DNA of 50,928 nucleotides, taken from NCBI GenBank assembly GCA_021162935.1, contig JAGGXR010000082.1:1-50928 (forward strand), written 5' to 3'. The translations under genes were made by a program, and so were the position numbers. Origin of the DNA: Deltaproteobacteria bacterium. Its GTDB lineage: Bacteria > Myxococcota_A > Polyangia > HGW-17 > SLPX01. This document shows, piece by piece, positions 32,126 to 40,262 of this stretch (position 1 is the first letter of the stretch; each line of letters opens with the position of its first letter). The notes beneath the pieces are model-generated. The model worked only from the letters and a program-made list of their open reading frames with translations, had not been told where the DNA came from and made no database searches.

Positions 32126-33405
32126 GATTCGGTAGGCCCTTCTGGTTGTTCGGAATCCGACTTCGTCTGATCGAGGTCGGCCAGTTTGCGCTTAGCCAGT
32201 TCATCGAGATCTTCAGCGGGTTTCTGTGGCTCGGTCCCCTCCGCCACGGCCTGGCTCGACTCCGTGGTCTGGGCCGTATCTGGTGGTTCCCCCTCGGATG
32301 CGATGGTGGGGGCGGGCTTGAGCGAGACCTCTCGTTCTTGAATCTTGCGGAACGTGCGTCTGGCCGATGTCGCTGCGGACATGGCCTCTTCGAGGGCTGT
32401 TTCGAGTTCTGGATCGTCTTTTTGGACGGGCTCGGCCTGGGCCAGCAATTCCTCGAGCCCATCGGCCACAGCCACCGAACGGTCGACCGCAGCATTTCGA
32501 GGCGGAGGCTGGAGACCGGCGGCCTCCAACTCCAGGTCGTCCAGGTCGCGCAAGGAAGGAAGCTCCTTGAGGTTCTTGAGACCGAAGAATGTCAAAAAAT
32601 CTCGAGATGTTCCATATAAAATGGGCCGCCCGGGCTCATCCTTTCTGCCGAGGATGCGGATGAGGGACCGTTCCAGGAGCATCCGCAGGACACCGCCGCA
32701 ATCCACCCCTCTGATGTCTTCGACTTCCATGCGTGTCACGGGTTGGCGATAGGCCACCACCGCCAGGATCTCCAGGGCCGCCCGACTGAGTCTGGTGGGC
32801 TTTTCACGGGTCATGCGTCGGATCCACCGGGCATGCTCCTGATTCGTCCGGAGTTGATACCCTCCAGCAACCTGCACCAGTTGAATACCGCTTGTCCGTC
32901 GGATTTCCGTCAGGGCTGCGAGTCCGCGCTTCAGGATTTGCGTGTCTGGGTCGTCCAAGATCTTTTTGAGCGCGGCGATGGTGAGCGGCTTGTCTGCGAC
33001 GAAGAGGATGGACTCGAGGATCGAGGCGAACGTCGACGACACATCTTCGAAACCGGCCGCAGCCAGTGCGTTTTCCAGGGGGTCGTCAGACAGACCGTCG
33101 TCTCGTTGTTCGGAGTCGTTCTGCTCGCTTGGATCATCCGACTCGTCCGATTCTTTCGGGGCGTCTTGGTCGTCCTGCTCGCCCAGTTCGTTTTGCTCGT
33201 CCGATTTTTTCGGGGCGTCTTGGTCCTGATGGCTGGCCACATTTTCTTGGGGCGAGGTCGGATCGTCCAACACGGCTTTTGGGTTTGGGATCGACTCGGG
33301 GTCGCTTTCGTCCACGTTTTTGTGGAGCTGTTTGGCATCCACGTCCGAGGCAAGACGTTCTTCGTCGTGCTTTTGGTCGTGCTTTGTCTCTCGATCCGAG
33401 TCCAT
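32122..33405 (-). CDS. scpB: Segregation and condensation protein B with an acidic N-terminal extension (427 aa)
   Basis: The winged-helix ScpB core starts near residue 120 (FASILESILFVADKPLTIAAL) and contains LSRAALEILAVVAYRQPVTR and EDIRGVDCGGVLRMLLERSLI, with GRPILYGTSRDFLTFFGL at its end; all are hallmark ScpB segments. ScpB dimers bind ScpA and SMC to organise and segregate the chromosome. The core is preceded by about 115 residues rich in Asp, Glu, Gln and Lys, with a repeated QDAPK(K/E)SDE segment. After it comes an 80-residue tail rich in Glu and Ala. Typical ScpB proteins are about 180-250 aa, so both extensions are unusual. ATG 33405 has AGGA upstream. Confidence 0.95.
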   Translation of the reverse strand: MDSDRETKHDQKHDEERLASDVDAKQLHKNVDESDPESIPNPKAVLDDPTSPQENVASHQDQDAPKKSDEQNELGEQDDQDAPKESDESDDPSEQNDSEQRDDGLSDDPLENALAAAGFEDVSSTFASILESILFVADKPLTIAALKKILDDPDTQILKRGLAALTEIRRTSGIQLVQVAGGYQLRTNQEHARWIRRMTREKPTRLSRAALEILAVVAYRQPVTRMEVEDIRGVDCGGVLRMLLERSLIRILGRKDEPGRPILYGTSRDFLTFFGLKNLKELPSLRDLDDLELEAAGLQPPPRNAAVDRSVAVADGLEELLAQAEPVQKDDPELETALEEAMSAATSARRTFRKIQEREVSLKPAPTIASEGEPPDTAQTTESSQAVAEGTEPQKPAEDLDELAKRKLADLDQTKSDSEQPEGPTES

Positions 33406-33518
33406 GTGAGATTCCTACTCGCCTCCGTGCGATGCCGCCGACTTCGATTGCATGGTCGAGACCGTCTGGATGGCTGCGGTCCTGGGTGGGGCTACGCTCC
33501 CACGGTCAAGGGCTGCTT

Positions 33519-34352
33519 TTACTCGTACGATTCGTCCACGTCAAGGGAGTCTGCGGGTGCAGCGCCGGTTGCCTGGACGTAGATCTCTCCACGTTCCGTG
33601 GCCTGACGGATCCGGATGAGTCTGAGCCGAGCCATTTCGAGGATGGCCAGAAAGGTGACGACCAGTTCCGACTCGATGGTGCGACCCTCCTCGGTGGACC
33701 CGGCCAACACGGTTTTGAGGCAGTTGGAAAAGGTCATGTTTTCGTTTTTGCGAATGACATCGAGAAGTTCGTTGAGCCTCGCCGCGACGGTGATCCGGTC
33801 CAGGAGGATTTCGTGCTTGATGTCCACCTTGGCCTTGGACATGAGAGCGGAGAACACCTCGATGAGCTTGAACAGGCCGACCTCGGCCAGGGGCGCCTGG
33901 CCGTCGTTGGCGGCCTGCTGGACGGGGACTCCTCGGGTGAAGACGCGGGAACCGAGGTGGGGGCGTTCGCCGAGGTTGAGGGCCGCCTCCTTGAACCGTT
34001 GGTACTCGATGAGCTGCCGCACGAGCCTGGCCTTGGGATCCTCTCCGTCGGGTGCTTGCTCCTCTTCGGATTCATCGTCGGGCAGCATTTCGCGGCTCTT
34101 GATATGCGCCAGGGTTGCCGCCATGAGCAGGAATTCACTTGCAACGTCCAGGTTCAGGGTCTGCATCAGGTCCAGGTACTTGAGGTACTCGTCGGCAATG
34201 AAGGCGATGGGGATATCGAAGATGTTCAGTTCGTGCTTGGTCACCAGGTGGAGGAGGAGATCGAGCGGGCCTTCGAAGAAGTCCAGTCGGATCTGATAGG
34301 TGCTATCGCCCCTTTCTACCGTGTCATTGGTCAAGGGATCCATTCCTTTCAT
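33519..34352 (-). CDS. scpA: Segregation and condensation protein A (277 aa)
   Basis: The protein has the ScpA N-terminal signature YQIRLDFFEGPLDLLLHLV, then IPIAFIADEYLKYL and ASEFLLMAATLAHIKSREML. The C-terminal helical region ends with a winged-helix-like TFLAILEMARLRLIRI. ScpA is the kleisin that bridges SMC heads and recruits ScpB. The length is normal. ATG 34352 (MKGMDP) lies 16 bp after the stop of the site-2 protease gene; the in-frame ATG nine bases later (MDPL) is an alternative start. scpB follows after 113 bp. Confidence 0.95.
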   Translation of the reverse strand: MKGMDPLTNDTVERGDSTYQIRLDFFEGPLDLLLHLVTKHELNIFDIPIAFIADEYLKYLDLMQTLNLDVASEFLLMAATLAHIKSREMLPDDESEEEQAPDGEDPKARLVRQLIEYQRFKEAALNLGERPHLGSRVFTRGVPVQQAANDGQAPLAEVGLFKLIEVFSALMSKAKVDIKHEILLDRITVAARLNELLDVIRKNENMTFSNCLKTVLAGSTEEGRTIESELVVTFLAILEMARLRLIRIRQATERGEIYVQATGAAPADSLDVDESYE

Positions 34353-34368
34353 GCAGTGACGACGCCCC

Positions 34369-35061
34369 TTACGAAACGATCGTACCCAGCCACCCCAGCC
34401 ACGCTAGGGCGAGTCGTTCCACCGGTTCGAAGATGACGCCCAGAATGCCGGTCATCAGGACGGCGAGCAGGATCCACATGCCGTATTGTTCGATGAATTC
34501 CGCGATCTTGCGATGATGGGCCGGAATGGCGTTCAACAAGACGTGGCCGCCGTCCAGGGGTGGGATGGGCAGGAGATTGAACGCCGCCAGGATGAAGTTT
34601 AGCATGATGACACCCCTGAGCCCAAAGAATGGGTAGGGTTGTCCATGATAGGCTCCCAGGATGGGACTGGCCGGATCCATGCCCGCCGCTATGGCACCCA
34701 CCAAAATGCCGCTGAGGATCATGGCCATGACCAGGTTCATGGCCGGCCCGGCTAGGGCCACCAGCGTGTCTCCCATGCGCATGCTGACCCGATGTGTGAA
34801 CCGACCCGGATTGATCTGGACCGGGCGGCCCCATCCGAAGAAAATGGACCCGGGCAGGACGAACAGGAACAGGATCGGGGCCAAGAGGGTGCCGATGGGG
34901 TCCATGTGTGCAATAGGATTGAGGGTCACGCGGCCCTGAACGCCTGGCGTGTCGTCTCCCAGTTTGGTCGCGGCGATGGCATGACCGAACTCGTGGACGG
35001 CGATGGACAGGATGAGCCCGATTAACAGAACCAATTTTTCGCGGATGGCTAGGGCGCTCAT
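34369..35061 (-). CDS. Site-2 protease family (M50) membrane zinc protease (230 aa)
   Basis: The zinc motif HEFGHA (H23, E24, H27) lies in the first membrane helix region. AGPAMNL and NLLPIPPLDGGH (the third zinc ligand Asp) are further on, with five or six hydrophobic helices in total. This is the compact S2P type without PDZ domains that commonly neighbours scpA/scpB. It should cleave a membrane-embedded substrate; the substrate is unknown. It is co-directional with, and only 16 bp upstream of, scpA. An overlapping frame covering almost the same span carries none of these motifs and is a shadow. Confidence 0.93.
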   Translation of the reverse strand: MSALAIREKLVLLIGLILSIAVHEFGHAIAATKLGDDTPGVQGRVTLNPIAHMDPIGTLLAPILFLFVLPGSIFFGWGRPVQINPGRFTHRVSMRMGDTLVALAGPAMNLVMAMILSGILVGAIAAGMDPASPILGAYHGQPYPFFGLRGVIMLNFILAAFNLLPIPPLDGGHVLLNAIPAHHRKIAEFIEQYGMWILLAVLMTGILGVIFEPVERLALAWLGWLGTIVS

Positions 35062-35116
35062 GACACCTCATCGATGTTCGAGGACTTCGGCTTTTATGAC
35101 ACGGCCGCCTGGCCTG

Positions 35117-35926
35117 TCAAGCAGACAGTCGGATGACGCCGCTGGTGATGGGCATGTCGAGCGCTCGTTGCGTGGCGCGATAGGCCCTGTCGAGCGCAGC
35201 GGCTCCGTGTTCCAGGTGGAAGGGGCCCACTCGGGGCAGATCGTCGAGGACCAGGGCAACCAAGTGCGGCCCGGAAGGCGCCTGAGGTGCACGGAGCCGC
35301 CAGGGAGATTTGGAAGCGAGATGGTGTGCCAGTATTCTGGCTCCCTTGGGAGCACCGGCCAGGCCGGGACGATCCAGCACCCCGCCGTCCACCAGGAGTC
35401 TGCCTTGGATACGGACCGGATGGAACATGCCCGGGACGGCGCAGGATGCATGGATGGCGGCAGCCAGATCTCCATGATCGAGAACCTGGACGGTTCGGGC
35501 CTTCAGGTCCACGGCGGACATGGCCAGCGAATGATCACAGGCATCGAATGTGGCGACAGGCAGGATGGCTTCCAGGAGAGCACGGAAGGCGTCACCGCGC
35601 AGCAACCCGGGACCGAGTCGTGGGTCCCAGAAGTCTGCGCGCTTCAGGTCGCACAGGATGCGCGTGATCTCGTCGGCATCGAGGCCTGCAGACCAACTGC
35701 CCGCCACGAGGGCGCCGGCGCTCGATCCGCACGCCCTTTCGGGGAGCAGGCCTCGTTCCTCGATGGCTTTGAGGAATCCTGTATGGGCGTAGAAGCCGAA
35801 AAAACCAGAGGACATGGCAAGCGTGTAGGGTCCTTGGGCCAGCCATTGTGTCAGTGTTTGTCCTTCGGCAGATGGATGTGTTTCAGTCATGGTGGATGGC
35901 CCGTTGTCGGTCATGGGAACGTCCAT
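35117..35926 (-). CDS. Patatin-like phospholipase family protein with an atypical oxyanion loop (269 aa)
   Basis: The nucleophile motif GSSAG (67-71) and the catalytic Asp in VDGGV (D180) define a patatin Ser-Asp dyad. The usual DGGGxRG oxyanion loop is replaced by SSGFFGFYA near residue 40, so activity may be altered. There is no signal peptide, suggesting a cytoplasmic or injected acyl hydrolase. The start is uncertain: ATGs at 35926, 35914 and 35890 are all in frame, none with a clear Shine-Dalgarno; the earliest is given. It lies 60 bp after the lipoprotein gene and 55 bp before the site-2 protease gene on the same strand. Confidence 0.82.
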   Translation of the reverse strand: MDVPMTDNGPSTMTETHPSAEGQTLTQWLAQGPYTLAMSSGFFGFYAHTGFLKAIEERGLLPERACGSSAGALVAGSWSAGLDADEITRILCDLKRADFWDPRLGPGLLRGDAFRALLEAILPVATFDACDHSLAMSAVDLKARTVQVLDHGDLAAAIHASCAVPGMFHPVRIQGRLLVDGGVLDRPGLAGAPKGARILAHHLASKSPWRLRAPQAPSGPHLVALVLDDLPRVGPFHLEHGAAALDRAYRATQRALDMPITSGVIRLSA

Positions 35927-35986
35927 GTGTCGCTGATTCCGGATGCGACTGGTTCCGTCGCAGGGGATGGCAGGTCGTTTTTTTTG

Positions 35987-37366
35987 TCATTCCACGAGGC
36001 AACAATCCAGATGGAGCAACCGCACGTCCGTGTTCCCTCCGCCCCAGACCACGGCGAAACCATGATCGGGCGTGGTGCACGTCCGGACTCTCCAACTGTC
36101 AATGCCTGGACCCTGGACGAGGTGCTTGATGTCCACCAGGGGTGAGTCGTCTCGTTCCAGGTCCAGCCTGGCCATGGCGAGGCCGCCGTCTCCGTGCCAG
36201 CCTTCACCGACGAATACGAGGTCGTCTCCGACCACGGTCAAAGAGGCGCCCCAGACATATCCCAGGTTGAGGTCCCAGACGACTGGCGGTTCCATTTGGA
36301 CGAGCCAGGGTCCCTGCAGACTCTGGCCCCGGTATACCCATAAGCCATAGACCTTGCCCTGGTAAATGACGAGGCTTGTCATCGAGCTGGGTTCGGCTGG
36401 GACGGTCAGATCGGCGACGTGGGTCAGGCTCGATGCGCCAGTGCTCCACAGCCCTGCGTTGCCTCCGAACCATTGATTCGAAGCGAACCATTGGGCCATG
36501 CCATTGGCGTCTTCTGCACAGGCGAACACGTTCCATGGCTCATCGTCGTCGGTGAGTTTTTGCCAGGAAAAGGTCTGCGGTGTGGGGCCCAGAAAAGTAA
36601 ATCCGGTGATGGGCCGGCTGCCCTCTTCATAGCCGTTGACCGGCGCTACGACCACGAAACCGTCTGCGGTCGGCGAGATGGTCGGCGCCGCTTGGTTGCC
36701 GAACACCGGAACATCGATGAAGTCGCCCACGGGATGCCCGGTGGAATCGAGCCAACGGACGCCGCTGTCAGCGGCGATCGCTCCAACGCCTAGGGCGCGA
36801 TTCCAGGCGATGGAGGGGTTGTTGATGCCGCCGATATGGTTTTCGGCAAAGAGTTGATTGCCCATCCGATCGAAACCGACGAGTGCTGCGCTGGATACGT
36901 TGGGGTTGTAGTCTTGGTAGGTCACGAGGATCTGGTCGTTGCCGTAGGCGACGTCGGGATCCTGGCTGTCGGGGCCGCCGAACAGGACGGGCTGCTTCGA
37001 CGGGAACGAGATCCGGCAGGCGCCGTAGGTCGGCTTGCATGGAGATGGCCCGCCATCGGGTGGTCGTGCGTCCGTCTGTCCATCTGCGCCCTGCCCGTCC
37101 TGGCGGAGCGCATCCAGGGTGGAACCTGCGTCGTGTCGAAGCAGGGTCGGAGCTGGCCGCATGCAGCCGGCAATGGCGGCCATGGCGATGAGGCCTGGCA
37201 AGCCGATGAGGCCCAAGAGACCAAACGGGACCGCCCTGCTCGGCGTCGGTGGTGGCACGGCTGGTCCAGATAATTCATGTCTGGCAATGTCGGCTGTGCG
37301 ATCATGCTGTCTTGCGACCGGCCTTTCCTTCTCTTTGTGTCTTTCGTGGTTTCGTCCCTGTCCCAT
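35987..37366 (-). CDS. Lipoprotein with a predicted beta-rich (propeller-like) domain (459 aa)
   Basis: A hydrophobic run (FGLLGLIGLPGLIAMAAIAGC) ends in a lipobox. The mature part begins with an Asp/Gly/Gln linker of a type common in surface lipoproteins and a CKPTYGAC pair, followed by a series of beta strands with recurring G-x-(V/I)-x-A and VV-x-P patterns, consistent with a propeller. No enzymatic motif is visible. The ATG at 37366 puts about 65 residues before the lipobox, too long for a signal peptide; a GTG at 37258 (MPPPTPS) would give a normal one but has little Shine-Dalgarno. I report the ATG and regard the start as unresolved. The gene diverges from the antiporter gene. Confidence 0.72.
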   Translation of the reverse strand: MGQGRNHERHKEKERPVARQHDRTADIARHELSGPAVPPPTPSRAVPFGLLGLIGLPGLIAMAAIAGCMRPAPTLLRHDAGSTLDALRQDGQGADGQTDARPPDGGPSPCKPTYGACRISFPSKQPVLFGGPDSQDPDVAYGNDQILVTYQDYNPNVSSAALVGFDRMGNQLFAENHIGGINNPSIAWNRALGVGAIAADSGVRWLDSTGHPVGDFIDVPVFGNQAAPTISPTADGFVVVAPVNGYEEGSRPITGFTFLGPTPQTFSWQKLTDDDEPWNVFACAEDANGMAQWFASNQWFGGNAGLWSTGASSLTHVADLTVPAEPSSMTSLVIYQGKVYGLWVYRGQSLQGPWLVQMEPPVVWDLNLGYVWGASLTVVGDDLVFVGEGWHGDGGLAMARLDLERDDSPLVDIKHLVQGPGIDSWRVRTCTTPDHGFAVVWGGGNTDVRLLHLDCCLVE

Positions 37367-37609
37367 TTTTCGCTCACGATTGGCTATGGCTATGAATGGA
37401 TGTTGCAATTCGGCTTATAGCACGAAGCCGGAGCTTCTTTCCAGATGTGATTGGGACGCGATGGGGTTGTCATTTCGCTCGCTCCATGTAAAAAGTTTCA
37501 CGACTGATCCTGATTTGATGGTTCAATGCCATCTTTCTCGATGTGCTTCTACGATGTGCTTCGGCGCTAGGTGTGGCGTTTCGCTCGATGGCTGGTGAAC
37601 GGAGGTTGC

Positions 37610-38833
37610 ATGGAAGCGACGTTGATGTTCGGCGTGATCCTGTTCGTGGGATTCTTCGTCGGGGAGCTGCTGTTTCGGGTTGGGTTCCCTAGGGTGACGG
37701 GCTATATCCTGGCCGGGATCGCCCTGAATCCTCGATTGAATGGGTACGTGCCGGCGTCGGTGGTGAACCAGAGCAACGTCATCACGAACTTTTCTCTGGC
37801 CTTCATTACGTTTTCCGTTGGAGGGACGTTATTGATTTCCAAGATTCGGGCTCTTGGGAAGTCGATCCTGACTATCACCGTCTTCGAGGGGGAATTTGCC
37901 TTTTTGTTCGTGACGCTCGTGTTTGCTCTTGTGACGCCTCTTGTCATGGACGTTCCAGGTGGTTGGTTGGCCGGTGCGTTGCCCATGGCTTTGCTGATAG
38001 GGGCTCTGGGGTCTCCGACCGACCCGTCGGCGACTTTGGCGGTGGTGCACGAGTACCATGCCAAGGGGCCTGTGACCGACACGATCATGGGCGTGGCGGC
38101 CTTCGATGACGGTTTGGGAATCTTGAACTATAGCCTCGGCCTTGTCGTGGCCATGGTTCTCGTGACCCATCAGTCCTTTTCATTTTCTGCGTCCATCGGC
38201 GAGCCCCTGCTCAAAATAGCGGGTGCGCTGGGGTTGGGCGCCGCGTTTGCCGCTAGCCTTGCGCTGCTGATTCGAACGGTTCTGCGCAGAGAGACCGAGG
38301 GGGCGCTCATCGTCGTGGTGCTTGGCCTGCTTGGGACCTGTTTTGGCGTGGCAAAGTTGGCTGGTTTGGACGAGTTGCTGACCACGATGGTCATGGGCGC
38401 TGTGTACGTGAACATTGCAGCCAAGGGTGATGCGGTTTTTTCCATGTTGGAACGCTACACCGAGGAATTGGTGTTCGTGCTGTTTTTCACCATCAGCGGC
38501 ATGCATCTCGATCCGGAGGTGTTGGCCTCCTCGTGGATTTTGGTCATCATGTTCGTGGCGGCGAGGGCTGCTGGGAAAATATCCGGATCGATGACAGGTG
38601 CGGTCCTTTCACACGCGTCGCCGAAGGTCCGTCGCTATGTGGTAGGTGGCTTGATTCCCCAGGGTGGCATCGTGATCGGGTTGGCACTGGTGACCGTGCA
38701 GAATCCGCATTTTGCCCCGTTTTCGAATATCTTGCTGAACGTCATTTTAGGTGCGACGGTCGTCCATGAGTTGGCTGGACCTCTTTTTGCAAAATTGGTT
38801 CTCAAGGCGGCTGGAGAAATCAAGAAGGCATGA
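37610..38833 (+). CDS. Cation:proton antiporter, CPA2/KefB-like membrane domain (407 aa)
   Basis: ATG 37610 follows GGAGGT by three bases. About 12 hydrophobic helices span the protein. FPRVTGYILAGIALNP is the characteristic early motif of the Na+/H+ exchanger fold, and AAFDDGLGIL carries the adjacent Asp pair of the ion-binding site. There is no RCK/TrkA-N domain after the membrane part, so this is the transporter core only. It probably exchanges Na+ or K+ for H+ in the inner membrane. It is followed 45 bp later by sctS, with no obvious functional link. The promoter should lie in the 243-bp gap before it (37367-37609), but I found no convincing hexamer pair there. Confidence 0.9.
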   Translation: MEATLMFGVILFVGFFVGELLFRVGFPRVTGYILAGIALNPRLNGYVPASVVNQSNVITNFSLAFITFSVGGTLLISKIRALGKSILTITVFEGEFAFLFVTLVFALVTPLVMDVPGGWLAGALPMALLIGALGSPTDPSATLAVVHEYHAKGPVTDTIMGVAAFDDGLGILNYSLGLVVAMVLVTHQSFSFSASIGEPLLKIAGALGLGAAFAASLALLIRTVLRRETEGALIVVVLGLLGTCFGVAKLAGLDELLTTMVMGAVYVNIAAKGDAVFSMLERYTEELVFVLFFTISGMHLDPEVLASSWILVIMFVAARAAGKISGSMTGAVLSHASPKVRRYVVGGLIPQGGIVIGLALVTVQNPHFAPFSNILLNVILGATVVHELAGPLFAKLVLKAAGEIKKA

Positions 38834-38878
38834 TTGGCCGTTTGGAGATCGCACCCTGCGGATGATAGGGAGGTGTCC

Positions 38879-39145
38879 ATGCAGGATTTCATTTTGAACG
38901 TGACGAGGCAGGCCCTGTTTTTGGTTCTGGCAGTCAGCGCGCCCGTGCTGCTGGCTGCCCTCGTGGTGGGACTCCTCATCAGCGTGCTGCAGGCCGCGAC
39001 GCAGATTCAGGAGCAGACGCTCAGTTTCGTCCCCAAGGTGGTGGCCGTTGCTCTGGCCCTTGCCGTCAGTGCATCCTGGATGGGGGGGCAGTTGACCCGA
39101 TTCACCACCGCACTTTGGGCGTCGATCCCGCTGGTGGGACGCTAG
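38879..39145 (+). CDS. sctS: Type III export apparatus protein SctS/FliQ (88 aa)
   Basis: ATG 38879 has a good GGGAGGTG Shine-Dalgarno. The 88-residue protein has two transmembrane helices separated by ATQIQEQTLSFVPKVVA, the family-defining loop of FliQ/SctS export-gate subunits. With SctR and SctT it forms the helical export gate of injectisomes and flagella. The sequence alone does not decide between flagellar FliQ and injectisome SctS. sctT follows 115 bp later. No sctR or sctU is present on either side, where they usually sit. Confidence 0.9.
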   Translation: MQDFILNVTRQALFLVLAVSAPVLLAALVVGLLISVLQAATQIQEQTLSFVPKVVAVALALAVSASWMGGQLTRFTTALWASIPLVGR

Positions 39146-39260
39146 GGCGGTTGCCCACATACCGGATTGGGCGGCCCCTGTCGAGGGCAACGCGTCGTGA
39201 AACAGCCTGCCGATTCCCCATGTGGGGCGGCAGGCGGAGGACCGAGGAGAGAACAAGGTC

Positions 39261-40079
39261 GTGGAACTCGCCCTTTGGTTCCAGAGTTTGCCTCTGGATC
39301 GTATTCTGACCACCACGTTTTTGGTGTTGGCTCGGCTGGCCCCCGTGGTGTTTCTCGTGCCATTCTTGGGGGGGCCGAAAATGTCCACCACGGCGCGTTT
39401 GGTCGTGGCTGCTGCGTTGGGGATCGTATGCTGGCCGTCCGCCTGGTTGACTCTTGGGCCGTCCGCTACGGGAAATTGGGTGGTCGAGGCCTTGCTCGTG
39501 CTCAAGGAAACCCTGGTGGGGACGACCCTTGCGCTCATGGTCTGGACTCTGTTCGCTGCGTTTCAATCAGCCGGCAAGATCATCGATTTGGTGCGTGGTT
39601 CCCAGATGGCCTCATCTTCGTCGGTCCAGACGCAGGACCCCAGTTCGCCCGTCGGTCTGTTCCTGCTCATGTTCGCGGTGGTCATCTTCGTGAGTATCGG
39701 AGGGCATGACCTGGTGATCGCGGCATTGGCCCATAGTTACGACGTGGTCCCGGCGGGGCGCTGGCCCACGATTCACGGCTGGCGCCAAACCGCCTGGTGG
39801 GCCATTTGGGTGGGGCGTGAGTTTTTCTACATTGCCGTGGGGCTGGCCACTCCGGTGCTCGCTGCCGGTTTCTTGGTGGACTTGGCTTTTGGGTTGCTCG
39901 GTCGCCTGGCGCCCCAATTGCCGTCCTACTTCATGAGTCTGCCCGTCAAGGCCTGGACGGGAGTCTTGATTCTGCTCCTGGCCTTCCCATTGATCATCCA
40001 CGAGATCTGGGAATTGTCGGAGGAAACGGCGGCTTTGCTCACCAGAGTCGTCGGTGCTCTTGCCGCCGGAATGGGATGA
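39261..40079 (+). CDS. sctT: Type III export apparatus protein SctT/FliR (272 aa)
   Basis: The protein has about six hydrophobic helices and the FliR/SctT pattern: N-terminal LARLAPVVFLVPFLGGPKMSTT, LLVLKETLVGTTLALMVW, and a C-terminal LATPVLAAGFLVDLAFGLLGR helix followed by MSLPVKAWTGVLILLLAFPL. Length is usual. GTG 39261 is preferred (GAGGAG 11 nt upstream); an in-frame GTG at 39222 has no Shine-Dalgarno. It completes the S-T pair of the export gate. Residues around SQMASSSSVQTQDPSSPVGL match the conserved loop in this family. The downstream gene begins about 183 bp later and is not a type III component. Confidence 0.9.
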   Translation: MELALWFQSLPLDRILTTTFLVLARLAPVVFLVPFLGGPKMSTTARLVVAAALGIVCWPSAWLTLGPSATGNWVVEALLVLKETLVGTTLALMVWTLFAAFQSAGKIIDLVRGSQMASSSSVQTQDPSSPVGLFLLMFAVVIFVSIGGHDLVIAALAHSYDVVPAGRWPTIHGWRQTAWWAIWVGREFFYIAVGLATPVLAAGFLVDLAFGLLGRLAPQLPSYFMSLPVKAWTGVLILLLAFPLIIHEIWELSEETAALLTRVVGALAAGMG

Positions 40080-40128
40080 GACCCAGCAAAGCGACGGGGA
40101 CATCCTTGTTTGTCATTGGATCAAAGTG

Positions 40129-40157
40129 CTGGAAATTCAAGGTGGAATCCGTATAGT
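40129..40157 (+). promoter_or_regulatory. Candidate promoter for the Ala-Arg-Pro-repeat protein
   Basis: CTGGAA (40129-40134) and a good TATAGT (40152-40157) are 17 bp apart, about 105 bp upstream of the ATG at 40263. The -35 hexamer is weak. Confidence 0.35.
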
Positions 40158-40262
40158 AGGTCGGTTCATTTCGATGGTATCAGGTGCAACGAGCCGGTGC
40201 GGGCCGGCAGGCTCACAGGGGAGGATAGACTCTTGGAGCCCAAACAGCATAGGTGAGGTAGA

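Noticed and set aside
33066-34436. 456-codon plus-strand frame
   Set aside because: Antisense to scpB and scpA, which carry all family signatures.
34349-35071. 240-codon minus-strand frame over the site-2 protease
   Set aside because: The frame starting at 35061 has HEFGHA and LDGG motifs and membrane helices; this one is His/Pro/Gly-rich shadow.
37571-37609. Upstream extension of the antiporter start
   Set aside because: The extra 13 residues precede a good GGAGGT and do not fit the normal antiporter N-terminus; the ATG at 37610 is preferred.
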